Shown here piece by piece: positions 46,397 to 55,736 of a DNA stretch of 57,818 nucleotides. The notes below the pieces were generated by a model. It ran no database searches and had not been told where the DNA came from. It saw only the letters and a program-made list of their open reading frames with translations. Within the stretch, counting starts at the first letter, position 1. Each line of letters starts with the position of its first letter. Both the position numbers and the translations under genes were made by a program. Origin of the DNA: Hahella sp. (GTDB taxonomy: Bacteria; Pseudomonadota; Gammaproteobacteria; Pseudomonadales; Oleiphilaceae). The DNA lies in the NCBI GenBank assembly GCA_028280065.1, contig JANQMN010000067.1, positions 1-57,818 of the forward strand, read 5' to 3'.

Positions 46397-46987
46397 ATGG
46401 GCCGAATGACCAACTTCGATCCACAAGAAAAGCTCAATTTGGCGATGAAACTCTTCTGGCGCCAAGGCTACGAGTCGACTTCCATGCAGCAGCTGGTGGA
46501 GGTGATGCAGATTAATCGCTTTTCTGTCTACAACAGCTTTGGCGACAAACGGAAGCTCTACCTCCTTAGCCTTGATCATTACCTAAACACGGTCGTCAAA
46601 CGGCTTATCGAACCTTTACTGGCCAACAATGCAGGCCTCGAGGAACTGCTGGAATATCTAGGCAATGTCCAACGCGCTTTGTGCACACCGAAAGGGCTTC
46701 CGGGCTGCTTGATTCAGAACGCCAGTATGGAGCAAAGCCGTAATGATCCATTGGTGCGTAATCGGGTTAGGCACTGGTATCAGCAACTGCAAGAGTTAAT
46801 CACCATGGCGTTGGCGCGGGAACAACTGAACGGACGGCTGAAGAGTCACATAAACCCTCATCAGGCTGCCTGCTATCTGATTACAGTGGTACAGGGAATA
46901 TTAGCCTTGCAACGTGGAGAAACGGAACTAAGCCTACAGCATCAGGCATTTGATTTCCTGGTTGCTGAAATTCATCAATGGGAGTAG
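46397..46987 (+). CDS. TetR/AcrR family transcriptional regulator
   Basis: A 196-aa regulator with an N-terminal helix-turn-helix (AMKLFWRQGYESTSMQQLVEVM, then INRFSVYNSFGDKRKLYL), close to the AcuR/YxaF-like branch with GLPGCLIQNASME in the ligand domain. That branch often senses electrophiles or quinones. The upstream GTG at 46373 is in frame, but the ATG at 46397 has a purine run before it. TATAAT at 46341-46346 may be its -10. No obvious target gene is adjacent; the flanking genes are envelope proteins. Confidence 0.85.
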   Translation: MGRMTNFDPQEKLNLAMKLFWRQGYESTSMQQLVEVMQINRFSVYNSFGDKRKLYLLSLDHYLNTVVKRLIEPLLANNAGLEELLEYLGNVQRALCTPKGLPGCLIQNASMEQSRNDPLVRNRVRHWYQQLQELITMALAREQLNGRLKSHINPHQAACYLITVVQGILALQRGETELSLQHQAFDFLVAEIHQWE

Positions 46988-47082
46988 CGGCTTCGGCCAC
47001 AAAAGGAACCAAGGCCCAAGGTTCAGTTTTGATTCAGCTAGTAAGCATTATGCTGAAAACATAGAAAATAGAGGAGAAAACC

Positions 47083-47643
47083 ATGACAACCTACGCCCTC
47101 AAGCATCGTTCACTAGCAAAACTCCTTGTTGCAGTCGGCGCAGTCTGTCTAAGCACTGCGACATTTGCCGATAGAAGGCAGGCACAGATAGATTATGCTG
47201 ACGTCTTGGACGTGCAGCCAATAGTGAAAACCTTTGAAGATCGAACTCCTATCGAGTCCTGCTGGACAGAGCGGGTTCGCAACGAACGCCACCATTCCGC
47301 GCGACACGGTTCCGCAACCAGCACCATTACCGGTGGTATTATTGGCGGCGCAATCGGCAATGCAGTCGGCCATAGCAAACGCAACAAACAGGTCGGCGCG
47401 GCAGTAGGCGCTTTGCTGGGCGCCGCCATTGGCCACGATATCGGACATAAACACCGGCCGGCCAGAACCGAAGTTTATTACACCAATGAAAGATACTGCG
47501 AAACTCACTATGAAGTATCCTACCGGGACGAAACTGTCGGTTATTGGGTAACATACGAATACCAAGGGCGCCAGCATAGAACACAAATGAATAGAGACCC
47601 CGGCGAAAGAATGCGGGTGAGAGTCACCGTCGAACCGTTTTAA
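47083..47643 (+). CDS. Glycine-zipper 2TM envelope protein
   Basis: A 186-aa exported protein: a signal peptide to about residue 29 (LLVAVGAVCLSTATFAD), then a charged segment, and a glycine-zipper pair at about 80-121 (TGGIIGGAIGNAVGH and GAAVGALLGAAIGHDIGH). The C-terminal domain is beta-rich (YETHYEVSYRD-like). This is the layout of Rickettsia 17 kDa surface antigen and YMGG-type proteins, which sit in the outer membrane. GAGGAG precedes the ATG. The histidine-rich stretches (RHHSARH, GHKH) are noticeable and could bind metal. Confidence 0.8.
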   Translation: MTTYALKHRSLAKLLVAVGAVCLSTATFADRRQAQIDYADVLDVQPIVKTFEDRTPIESCWTERVRNERHHSARHGSATSTITGGIIGGAIGNAVGHSKRNKQVGAAVGALLGAAIGHDIGHKHRPARTEVYYTNERYCETHYEVSYRDETVGYWVTYEYQGRQHRTQMNRDPGERMRVRVTVEPF

Positions 47644-47727
47644 TCCTGTCAATTGATCGCCCGAAGATGTGAAGCCAATCCGGTTTCGATGTATATTGCT
47701 GGCAACCACGACCTTATGAGGGCGAAA

Positions 47728-48039
47728 ATGGCAAAGCTAAAATTTATTGTGCTTGCAATCGCCGCTTGGGGATTTGCCGCAAGCGGCCAGGCCAGCTGGC
47801 AGGAAGGGTTGAGCCCCCAACCGGTTACGAACCTGATGCTAGTCGCGCCTGCCGTCACCCAGCTTGCCCAAAACAGGGAAATCAGTGCCGACGAAGCAGC
47901 TCGTCTGGTGCAACGCCGTACCGGCGGAAAAGTGCTACGGGTAAAATCAAAAGACAGTTACTTCCAGGTAAAAGTTTTATTACCCAGCGGCGTTGTAAAA
48001 AGCTACTCGGTAAACAAAATTACCGGTGTCATGAGCTAA
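47728..48039 (+). CDS. PepSY-domain exported protein
   Basis: A 103-aa protein with a signal peptide (LKFIVLAIAAWGFAASGQAS) and a PepSY domain: ISADEAARLVQRRTGGKVLRV and VKVLLPSGVVKSYSVNKITG. PepSY domains often act as periplasmic inhibitors or sensors. GAGGG precedes the ATG at 47728; an upstream ATG at 47716 is less likely. It lies 49 bases before the response regulator gene and may tune the sensor kinase. Confidence 0.8.
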   Translation: MAKLKFIVLAIAAWGFAASGQASWQEGLSPQPVTNLMLVAPAVTQLAQNREISADEAARLVQRRTGGKVLRVKSKDSYFQVKVLLPSGVVKSYSVNKITGVMS

Positions 48040-48088
48040 AAACAACTTCTGTATTTGCTCATCATGGGATATTAAAGGATTTTCCGCC

Positions 48089-48775
48089 ATGCGAATTCTA
48101 TTGGTAGAAGATGAGGCCTTGTTACGCGGCCAACTACTGGACGAGCTTACCCGCAAGGGATATGCAGTGGACCTTGCAGTCGATGGCGAGGAAGCGATCT
48201 ATTTAGGGCATGAGACGCCCTATGACATGGCCATAGTCGATATCGGCTTGCCAAAAGTAAACGGTATTGAAGTGATTCGAAACTGGCGCGCCAAGAAACT
48301 CGGCTTCCCGATTCTTATTCTCACTGCCAGAGGCAACTGGCAGGATAAAGTCGAAGGATTGGAGGCCGGTGCAGACGACTATCTGGTCAAGCCTTTTCAC
48401 TTGGCGGAACTTCTGGCGCGTTTGCAGGCTCTTTTGCGCAGGGCATCAGGTTTTAGCAGTTCCGAAATCGAAGCCGGTCCTTTGCTAATGGACATCGGCG
48501 CCAAGTCGGTCCGCCTGCATGGCCAGCCAATTGAACTTACCGCATATGAGTACAATACACTCGAATACATGGTCCACAAAGCCGGTCAAACAGTTTCAAA
48601 AACCGAGCTCACAGAGCACCTCTATGCCCAGGACTACGACCGTGACAGTAATGTCATCGAAGTGTTTATCGGCCGCCTGCGGAAAAAACTGGACCCCGGC
48701 GGCACGGAAAAACCCATTTCCACCTTACGTGGCCAAGGTTATCGGTTTAACTGGCCGGTGCAAAAAAACAACTGA
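48089..48775 (+). CDS. OmpR-family response regulator (PhoP-like)
   Basis: A 228-aa two-domain regulator. The receiver has the acidic pocket in LLVEDEALL, phospho-acceptor D51 in AIVDIGLPKVNG and K101 in LVKPFH. The effector is a winged helix ending STLRGQGYRFNW. It resembles PhoP of gammaproteobacteria in sequence style. The following kinase gene overlaps its stop by one base, so the two form a pair. The signal is unknown; PhoP-type systems answer to low Mg2+, acid pH or cationic peptides. Confidence 0.9.
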   Translation: MRILLVEDEALLRGQLLDELTRKGYAVDLAVDGEEAIYLGHETPYDMAIVDIGLPKVNGIEVIRNWRAKKLGFPILILTARGNWQDKVEGLEAGADDYLVKPFHLAELLARLQALLRRASGFSSSEIEAGPLLMDIGAKSVRLHGQPIELTAYEYNTLEYMVHKAGQTVSKTELTEHLYAQDYDRDSNVIEVFIGRLRKKLDPGGTEKPISTLRGQGYRFNWPVQKNN

Positions 48776-50196
48776 TGCCGCTTTCGATTCGGAGCCGGAT
48801 CAGCCTGTTACTGCTGGCTGCACCGGTTTTTGTTATCAGCACGGGATTCGTGCTGTATCTGGCCTACCAGGAAAGCCTCCAACAGGCGCATGCAGAGCGG
48901 CTTAAGGCTTATATCTATGGTCTGTTGGCGATCGCCGAACCGGAAGCGGATGGTCTCTACCTTCCTACAGAGCTTGCCGATCAGCGCTTAAACCAACCAC
49001 AATCCGGCCTGCTTGCGCTGGTGCGAAAGTCCAACGAAGGCATTATCTGGACCTCCCCGTCAAGTCTTGGCATTGAACTGGATGAATCCATACCGATAGC
49101 TCCTTTAGGCGCGTTCCGGCTGAATATGCGAGATAGTGAGTACCTGAAAGCCAGTTTTACCGCTCAGTTTAGTGAAGATCCGTTCGCACCTGCATATCAC
49201 TTCGAAGTCTGGCAATCGGTCAACCTCATTAAAGAAGAATCCCGCTCGTTCGTATCCGTGTTGGTGTGGGGATTGGGAGCCGTGGGATTACTTTCCGTCC
49301 TGCTCCTACTCATCATAGCGCTATGGCTGTTAAAACCAATTCGCCGAGTCACCAACGAACTCTACGCCATGGAAAATGCCAGCCGGGACCATCTGTCCAC
49401 TGACTATCCTGAAGAAATCGCCAGGCTAACCGAATCACTCAATCTGGTCGTGGATAGCGAGCGACAACAACGAGAGCGCTATCGCCATAGTCTCGGCGAT
49501 TTAGCGCATAGCCTGAAAACCCCGCTAGCCATGATCAGGGGAGAGGTTGACCGCATTGGCAGGAGTCATTCCGGCTTATTGTCGGAAGTCGACGCCCAGG
49601 TGAGTCGAATAGACGAAGTGATCACCTACCAGCTACAGCGGGCGTCGTCCTCCGGTACGCGGCTATGGGTAAAGCCGATAGCGGTTGCAGACAGTCTGAA
49701 ACGATTGCTGGACGCCCTTAAAAAAGTTTATGCGAACAGAGCGCTTGAGGTTAGATGCGAGGTTGATGAATCCAGCGGTTTTCTGGGAGATCAGGCAGAT
49801 TTTATGGAAATTGCCGGTAATTTAATCGAAAACGCCTTCAAATACACCCATAGTAAGGTTCACATAGGCGTCCGTCTGCACCAGCAAAACGAGTTACAGA
49901 TCAGAATTTTGGATGATGGTCCGGGGATTCCGGCAACCCACTGGCAAGCGGCCCTAAAACGGGGTATCCGCTTGGATAGCCGGCCCATCGGACAGGGCAT
50001 TGGTCTCGCCGTGGCGGCTGAACTCATCAGTTCCTACCAGGGAAGCCTGCGCCTTTTACCGCCTGAACAGGGAATTGGCACCCACCTGCTGGTCTGCCTT
50101 CCTGGAAGTAGTAAGGCCGGCACTCCGGCGGCCGACGATTCGGTGGCCAGCAATGAGACGAGCGGCGCAACACCAGGGGATGACGACCCAGGATAG
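48775..50196 (+). CDS. Sensor histidine kinase (PhoQ-like)
   Basis: A 473-aa membrane kinase. Helix 1 (about residues 9-30) and helix 2 (about 160-185) flank a periplasmic domain of about 130 residues. The H-box is SLGDLAHSLKTPLAMIRGE with H245. The ATPase has NLIENAFKYT (N-box), DDGPGIP (G1) and GQGIGLAVAAEL (G2). The last 30 residues are acidic and low-complexity. It is coupled to the response regulator by an ATGA-type overlap and to the PepSY gene by neighbourhood. Confidence 0.9.
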   Translation: MPLSIRSRISLLLLAAPVFVISTGFVLYLAYQESLQQAHAERLKAYIYGLLAIAEPEADGLYLPTELADQRLNQPQSGLLALVRKSNEGIIWTSPSSLGIELDESIPIAPLGAFRLNMRDSEYLKASFTAQFSEDPFAPAYHFEVWQSVNLIKEESRSFVSVLVWGLGAVGLLSVLLLLIIALWLLKPIRRVTNELYAMENASRDHLSTDYPEEIARLTESLNLVVDSERQQRERYRHSLGDLAHSLKTPLAMIRGEVDRIGRSHSGLLSEVDAQVSRIDEVITYQLQRASSSGTRLWVKPIAVADSLKRLLDALKKVYANRALEVRCEVDESSGFLGDQADFMEIAGNLIENAFKYTHSKVHIGVRLHQQNELQIRILDDGPGIPATHWQAALKRGIRLDSRPIGQGIGLAVAAELISSYQGSLRLLPPEQGIGTHLLVCLPGSSKAGTPAADDSVASNETSGATPGDDDPG

Positions 50197-50323
50197 ATAA
50201 ATTACTGCATAATTTGCTAAAAAACTGTCAGTCGCACTTATCATTTCCCGAACAATATTTAATCAAAACTAAGCCTGCCCTATCCTCCCCCTTTTTATCA
50301 CCCAGGGAGTTTTTTCTGGTTGG

Positions 50324-50335
50324 TGAAACGTTTCA
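50324..50335 (+). promoter_or_regulatory. LacI-type palindromic operator before the amylase gene
   Basis: TGAAACGTTTCA is a perfect palindrome with the central CG typical of LacI-family operators, 47 bases upstream of the amylase ATG. A sugar-responsive LacI repressor is the natural candidate. No such gene lies in the window. Confidence 0.6.
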
Positions 50336-50382
50336 TACTGCATACTTCCCAACAATTCATATAAAAATCGAGGTGTACATCA

Positions 50383-52533
50383 ATGACATTGCAGGTTCCC
50401 AAGTATCTTCTAGCACTGTTGGCGACGGCAAGCTTAGCTGCCTGCGGCGGTAGTAGCAATAATGACGACGGCGGCGACAACGGCAATCCCCAACCGCAAC
50501 AGCCGGAAGCAATTGATATTCAAGTCACCCAGGCATCCCGAACCCTTGACAATCGCCTACCTTGTTACCAGGGAACCGGCGATGCTGCCTGTAATCTTCG
50601 TATCTACCAAGTCATGGTGGAATCCTTTATTGACGGCGATCCTGATGCTAATTATGGAACCGGTTACGGCACCAGCCACCATAATGGCGATATTGCCGGT
50701 ATCACCGCTTCACTCGACTACATAAAATCGCTGGGTATGAATGCCATTTGGTTAACGCCGATTTTCGAATCCATTCCTGTCAGTGGCCAAAGCCAGTGGG
50801 TCGACCGCCTGGATGCAACAGGTTACTACACCAGCGATTATTTCAGTATCGATCCTAACTTCGGCACCTTGGAGCAGGCCCGCGAACTGGTTGAGCAAGC
50901 CCACGCAAAGGGCATGTATGTATTCTTCGATGGCGTGTTTGGCCACCACAAGGGTAATGTTGTCGCCTCCCCAGAGGGCCGGACACCCACTAACGGCACC
51001 GCTATCAGCAACATTGGCTATGAATCAGAATATCCTACCGACCTGGAGTTTTATAAAGAAGTCGCCACCTATTGGGTGAATGAACTGAACATTGACGGCT
51101 GGCGCCTCGATCAGGCTTACCAGGTCCCTGCCGAGTATTGGGATGATATCCGAGAGGCAGTCGAAGAGGCGTCCGCAGACCCAGAGAACGCGTACAGCTT
51201 TGCGGGTGAGACCGTACAACCGCTGGGCTATATGGTCGCGGAGATCTGGCGCGGCGCGGGCGATATTGCCGCCCAGGGCTACGGCATGGAGGCATCCCCG
51301 GCATTGAAATCCGCCTTTGATTTCCCAATCCGCTATTCCGTCGTGCAGACCTTCGCCGTCGAAGAAAGCGGCAACGGCAACAGGGATGCCAGCAATCTAG
51401 ATACAGGATTCTTCGCACACCTAGCCTATCCCGAGCATGCCAAGCCAAACCTAATGTTGGGTAACCATGACTTGGTGCGCTTCGGTGATCTATTGCAGCG
51501 CGGGGATATCGCCAATCCAAGCGATGCGGAGTACTGGGCTCGCCATAAAGGCGCAATCAGCTTCCTTGCGGCTTACAGTGGCCCGATCACGCTCTACTAT
51601 GGAGAGGAAATCGGTGACGAAGTGCCGAATTTTGCCGATCGCATTGAAAATTGTACCGGCGATACCGGTCTGTGCGACGATCATGTAGCGCGCACCAGCG
51701 CCAACGTCGAAGGCATAGCGACAACGGTCGGCGCAGAACCCACGGTATTGACCTCAGAACAGTCCGACCTGAAAAATTATGTCGGTCAACTAATGAACAT
51801 CCGCGCCGCAAATCCGGCCCTCTACAATGGTTCACGCACCCATATTCATTCCGATGCGGATATCTATATTGACCGCAAAGATGCCGGCGATAACCACGTC
51901 CTCTATCTGGTAAACACGAAAGACAATGACGTTAATTTGACCATCGCAGGTAGCGCCATTGGCAGCGATGGAGACCTGATCAACCTGATGACCGGTGAAA
52001 CCCTTGCCATTGCAGGCACCGAGTATACTTTATCCCTGCCTGCCCATAGTGCCGCTTTCTACCAGATCAGTTCGCCGACGGCTGAAGGTCCTCAACTGGG
52101 CAGCGGTGGAGAAGGTGCCAACCTGACGGGCACCGGACCTCTGGCAGCTTGCGATGCACCGGATGCTACTGAGGCCGGACCACTGGGAACCGAGATGTAT
52201 ATCCGCGGAACCTATACCGGCGGTGAAGGCTTTGGCGCTACTCCCGCCAGCCACCAATTCAGTTACAAGGGCGATAATATCTATCAGGTGGTGATCGACG
52301 AAACCACACCTACAGCATATACGTTCAAGTTTGCAGCGCCGGACTGGAGTTTTGAGTACGCTGTGGAAGACTCTGCTGCCGTGGATATCGGACAGGAGCA
52401 AATCATGACACAGGCGATAGGTCCAGGTACCGAGTCCTCCATATTGATTCCGGAAGCGGGTAGTTATGTTTACAGCTTTGCAATTAATGCGGCTTTGGAC
52501 GGCGGGACGATGATGGTCAGCAAATGTGAATAA
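50383..52533 (+). CDS. Alpha-amylase family lipoprotein (GH13)
   Basis: A 716-aa secreted lipoprotein; the lipobox LAAC puts the lipidated cysteine at residue 21, followed by an Asn/Asp/Gln-rich linker (NNDDGGDNGNPQPQQPE). The GH13 barrel carries the nucleophile D243 in DGWRLDQAY, the general acid E287 in MVAEIWRG and D363 in LGNHDLVRF; region I is VFFDGVFGHH. An all-beta C-domain follows, and after about residue 590 an extra beta-rich module, GEGFGATPASHQFSYKGD onward, similar to the modules that precede or follow bacterial pullulanases and starch-binding proteins. It would cut alpha-glucans at the cell surface. It is preceded by a LacI-type operator and followed by a terminator. Confidence 0.88.
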   Translation: MTLQVPKYLLALLATASLAACGGSSNNDDGGDNGNPQPQQPEAIDIQVTQASRTLDNRLPCYQGTGDAACNLRIYQVMVESFIDGDPDANYGTGYGTSHHNGDIAGITASLDYIKSLGMNAIWLTPIFESIPVSGQSQWVDRLDATGYYTSDYFSIDPNFGTLEQARELVEQAHAKGMYVFFDGVFGHHKGNVVASPEGRTPTNGTAISNIGYESEYPTDLEFYKEVATYWVNELNIDGWRLDQAYQVPAEYWDDIREAVEEASADPENAYSFAGETVQPLGYMVAEIWRGAGDIAAQGYGMEASPALKSAFDFPIRYSVVQTFAVEESGNGNRDASNLDTGFFAHLAYPEHAKPNLMLGNHDLVRFGDLLQRGDIANPSDAEYWARHKGAISFLAAYSGPITLYYGEEIGDEVPNFADRIENCTGDTGLCDDHVARTSANVEGIATTVGAEPTVLTSEQSDLKNYVGQLMNIRAANPALYNGSRTHIHSDADIYIDRKDAGDNHVLYLVNTKDNDVNLTIAGSAIGSDGDLINLMTGETLAIAGTEYTLSLPAHSAAFYQISSPTAEGPQLGSGGEGANLTGTGPLAACDAPDATEAGPLGTEMYIRGTYTGGEGFGATPASHQFSYKGDNIYQVVIDETTPTAYTFKFAAPDWSFEYAVEDSAAVDIGQEQIMTQAIGPGTESSILIPEAGSYVYSFAINAALDGGTMMVSKCE

Positions 52534-52556
52534 GCTGGGCATTTGATTTTTATAAT

Positions 52557-52589
52557 GGCCTCAGAGGTACATTCCTTTGAGGCCTTTTG
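52557..52589 (+). terminator. Intrinsic terminator after the amylase gene
   Basis: GGCCTCAGAGG and CCTTTGAGGCC form an 11-base stem with one G-T pair and a six-base loop, followed by TTTT. It stands 24 bases after the amylase stop. Confidence 0.8.
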
Positions 52590-52605
52590 TGACCCTTATA
52601 ACTCG

Positions 52606-54504
52606 TTAATCCTCAAAATACGTATAACCGCTCAACCCCTGGGCCAATTCGTCAACAAAGGATGTCTGCAGAGCCGGTTCCACATCGGCGAGGGTGATTT
52701 TTCGTTGCAACGCCGCGAGTAGTTCACCGGGTTCAAAGTTCACATATTGCAGCACCACATCCACCGTATCCCCTTTAACGATATGACGGAACTCCATGCC
52801 TTCCGAAGAGAGGTACACGTCCACGGAGTCCGTGTCACCGAATAAATTGTGCAGGTCGCCCAGTATTTCCTGGTAAGCACCAAGCAGAAAAAAACCAAGC
52901 AGTTGCGGTTCGGATCCAGGTTCAGGTAATGGCAGCGTTGTTTCGACGCCGTAATTGTCCACATACTGGTCGATTCGACCATCGGAATCGCAGGTCATAT
53001 CCTGAATGACCGCTCTCCTTGTCAAAGCTTTGTTAAGACCCGATAAGGGTAAGATGGGAAATATCTGGTCAATTCCCCAAATATCCGGCATAGACTGGAA
53101 CAGCGAAAAATTGACAAAAACCTTGTCGGCGAGTTTTTCATGCAATTCGTCCAAAATTTCCCGATGCGCCCGGTTACTCATGGAGAGCCGGGAAACCAAC
53201 AATTGGCATAATTCCCGGTAGGCAGATTCAGCCATACTCCGTTGTGTTAAATTGACCAAACCGTGGATAAACTGATTTTGCGCATCCTGCAGCGCCTGCG
53301 CGGCATCATGATAGATTTCCACCAAAGAGCGTGCACCTACTCCGGTCTGCAAAACCTGCAAATCGTCCAACAGGCTCTTCAGCGACAGTGGCAGATCTTC
53401 CTCTTCGTAGCTGCCGACCGGCGAATCCGCCACCACTTCCCGATCTATAACGTTGGTAATCAAAACAGCGTGGTGCGCCGTCATGGCACGACCGGATTCG
53501 GTAATAATATCCGGGTGGGGTAAGTTTGCAGCATCGCACTCTTCTTTTAGCGTTCGTAAAACATGCAAGGCATATTCATGAATATTGTAATTTACCGAGC
53601 ATGCACCCCTAGACCTTGTACCGTCATAGTCAATACCAAGCCCGCCTCCGACATCGACAATTTTGACATCCGCGCCAAGCCGTCGCAGTTCCACATAAAA
53701 TTTGGCGCATTCCCGCAACCCTGTTTGGATATCCCGGATATTGGCAATCTGTGAACCTAAATGAAAATGCAGTAGCGTAAGACATTCCAGCATCTGATGT
53801 TGTTCCAGACTGGCGACCAGCTTTAGAATCTGGGTACTGGAAAGGCCGAACTTTGACTTTTCGCCACCAGTGTTCTGCCAGTTGCCTTTCCCGATGGATG
53901 CCAATCGCGCCCGAACACCAATATGAGGGACGATACCCAGGCGTTGACTTTCCTCCAAAATCAAGGGTAGTTCATTGGGCTTTTCGATCACAATATGAAC
54001 ATTGTGGCCCAGGCGTTGTCCGATTAACGCGAGACGAATAAACTCCCGGTCTTTATAGCCATTGCAGACGATGGTGGCCGCTCTCGGGCATACCGCCAAT
54101 ACGGCAAGCAGTTCAGGTTTACTGCCAGCTTCCAAACCGACCTGCCCCCGGCTGACTGCCGGCTCGGCCATGGCGATTTCTTCCACTACCCGACGTTGTT
54201 GATTCACCTTGATCGGGTACACTGCCGTATAACCACCTCTGTATTGCAGTTGCCGGGCAACCAGATTAAAGGTGTCGCAAAGACTGTTCACCCGATGTTG
54301 CAGGATATCCGGGAAACGGACCAGGACCGGGAGTTGCAAGCCGGCCTGTTGCAACGCGTCGGCGAGATCCGCCAGGCTTAAGCTGCTGGCACGATCCCCG
54401 TGCGGATGAATGCAAACTTCTCCTTTTGCATCAACGCTAACATACCCCTCTCCCCAATTAGCGATATTGTAACCATTGTCACCAGACGGCCATGTCGACA
54501 CCAT
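52606..54504 (-). CDS. speA: Biosynthetic arginine decarboxylase
   Basis: SpeA decarboxylates arginine to agmatine with PLP. The 632-aa protein has the fold III PLP lysine K99 in AVYPIKVNQQRRVVEE, the carboxylate- and PLP-binding motif KIVDVGGGLGIDYDGT, and FHLGSQIANIRD. The cysteine region near the C-terminus is CDSDGRIDQY. Its size and the long central insertion are typical. AGAGGA stands before the ATG at 54504; a TTG at 54525 is less likely. It is divergent from speE, so polyamine synthesis genes face each other. Confidence 0.95.
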   Translation of the reverse strand: MVSTWPSGDNGYNIANWGEGYVSVDAKGEVCIHPHGDRASSLSLADLADALQQAGLQLPVLVRFPDILQHRVNSLCDTFNLVARQLQYRGGYTAVYPIKVNQQRRVVEEIAMAEPAVSRGQVGLEAGSKPELLAVLAVCPRAATIVCNGYKDREFIRLALIGQRLGHNVHIVIEKPNELPLILEESQRLGIVPHIGVRARLASIGKGNWQNTGGEKSKFGLSSTQILKLVASLEQHQMLECLTLLHFHLGSQIANIRDIQTGLRECAKFYVELRRLGADVKIVDVGGGLGIDYDGTRSRGACSVNYNIHEYALHVLRTLKEECDAANLPHPDIITESGRAMTAHHAVLITNVIDREVVADSPVGSYEEEDLPLSLKSLLDDLQVLQTGVGARSLVEIYHDAAQALQDAQNQFIHGLVNLTQRSMAESAYRELCQLLVSRLSMSNRAHREILDELHEKLADKVFVNFSLFQSMPDIWGIDQIFPILPLSGLNKALTRRAVIQDMTCDSDGRIDQYVDNYGVETTLPLPEPGSEPQLLGFFLLGAYQEILGDLHNLFGDTDSVDVYLSSEGMEFRHIVKGDTVDVVLQYVNFEPGELLAALQRKITLADVEPALQTSFVDELAQGLSGYTYFED

Positions 54505-54653
54505 GCGGAATCCTCTATATTGCAAGCCATACGAAATTAATGAATGAAATTGTAATCAAAGCGGTGAACCCTAGGCTAACCTTTTAGCAACTTGCTATTA
54601 CGGCCAACTCGCTACAATATAGCGCATCGATTTGAATGTTGCGGGAGCACGAT

Positions 54654-55517
54654 ATGAGCAACCAAATACCAGGCTGGTTCACCGAAACGTTTCAAGACGA
54701 AGGAACAGCTTTTTCTCTGCAAGTCAAAAACAAACTGCATGAGGAACAAAGCCCCTTTCAACAGATCGAAATCTACGAGACCGAAACATTCGGCAATTTA
54801 ATGGTCCTGGATGGCTGCGTCATGCTCACTCAACGGGACAATTTTCTGTACCATGAAATGATGACCCATCCTGCGATTTTCACCCATCGTACTCCTCTGA
54901 AAGTGGTCATTATCGGTGGCGGCGATTGCGGTACCCTTTGCGAGGTTATGAAACACCCCGATATCAGAGAAGCCTGGCAAGTCGAAATAGACGAACGTGT
55001 TACCCGCGTTTCGGAGCAATTTTTCCCGGAACTATGCACCGCCAATAACGACCCGAGAGCCAACTTCTTTTTTGGCGACGGGATTAAGTGGCTCGCCGAT
55101 GCAGCGCCTGACTCACTTGACATCATCATTGTCGATTCAACCGATCCCGTAGGCCCGGCCGAGGGCTTGTTCGCCGTCGATTTTTACCGGGACTGTTGGG
55201 TTGCGCTGAAGGAAGGCGGAATACTCGTCCAGCAAAGCGAATCTCCGCTTCTGCACTCCGGGACTATAATCAAAGGCGTACATAAAGACATGCGGACAGC
55301 CGGATTCAGTCGGGTTCAAACCCTGCCGTTCCCGCAACCGGTCTACCCGACCGGCTGGTGGAGCTGCACCATGGCGGGTAAAGGCAAAAAGCTCGACGTA
55401 TTCCGCGAGGGAGATGCCAGGGAGAAGCCGTTTGTCACCCAATACTATAATGTAGATATTCATCGGGCGGCATTGGCCGTGCCTGAGTTCATGCGCCGTG
55501 ACCTGGAAATAGACTGA
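54654..55517 (+). CDS. speE: Spermidine synthase
   Basis: SpeE joins an aminopropyl group from decarboxylated SAM to putrescine. The 287-aa protein has the typical order QIEIYETETFGNLMVLDG, VVIIGGGDCGTLCEV and IIVDSTDPVGPAEGLF, where the catalytic aspartate lies, then FYRDCWVALKEGG. The frame begins 18 bases earlier, but GGGAG is spaced for the ATG at 54654. No speD is present here. The gene is single, with 219 bases to fabA. Confidence 0.93.
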   Translation: MSNQIPGWFTETFQDEGTAFSLQVKNKLHEEQSPFQQIEIYETETFGNLMVLDGCVMLTQRDNFLYHEMMTHPAIFTHRTPLKVVIIGGGDCGTLCEVMKHPDIREAWQVEIDERVTRVSEQFFPELCTANNDPRANFFFGDGIKWLADAAPDSLDIIIVDSTDPVGPAEGLFAVDFYRDCWVALKEGGILVQQSESPLLHSGTIIKGVHKDMRTAGFSRVQTLPFPQPVYPTGWWSCTMAGKGKKLDVFREGDAREKPFVTQYYNVDIHRAALAVPEFMRRDLEID

Positions 55518-55631
55518 AAGGCAGACTACCTTTGTCCAATTTACCCGAAAGGTGTTGTTCCACTAGCATTCGATGCCAACTGTCGCACCCGTTTCCGGGA
55601 CGCAACCTTGGATTGCCGAATGTAATATACT

Positions 55632-55652
55632 ATTCATGTCGCTGACATGAAT
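55632..55652 (+). promoter_or_regulatory. Operator candidate for fabA-fabB
   Basis: Two perfect nine-base arms, ATTCATGTC and GACATGAAT, flank three bases. The repeat starts at the end of a -10-like TATACT (55626-55631), so a bound regulator would sit over the transcription start, as expected for a repressor of unsaturated fatty acid synthesis such as FabR or DesT types. The sequence differs from the E. coli FabR site, so the regulator is unnamed. Confidence 0.55.
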
Positions 55653-55736
55653 CTGGTTAATGCCGGTTATGCCGGTCCTACACGGCATCCCTGCCAAAGA
55701 CAGGATGCCACCGATTAACAACGTAAGGTATTACAC

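Noticed and set aside
54684-54693. A second GAAACGTTTC palindrome like the one before the amylase gene.
   Set aside because: It lies inside the start of the speE coding region in a conserved protein segment and is best explained by coding.
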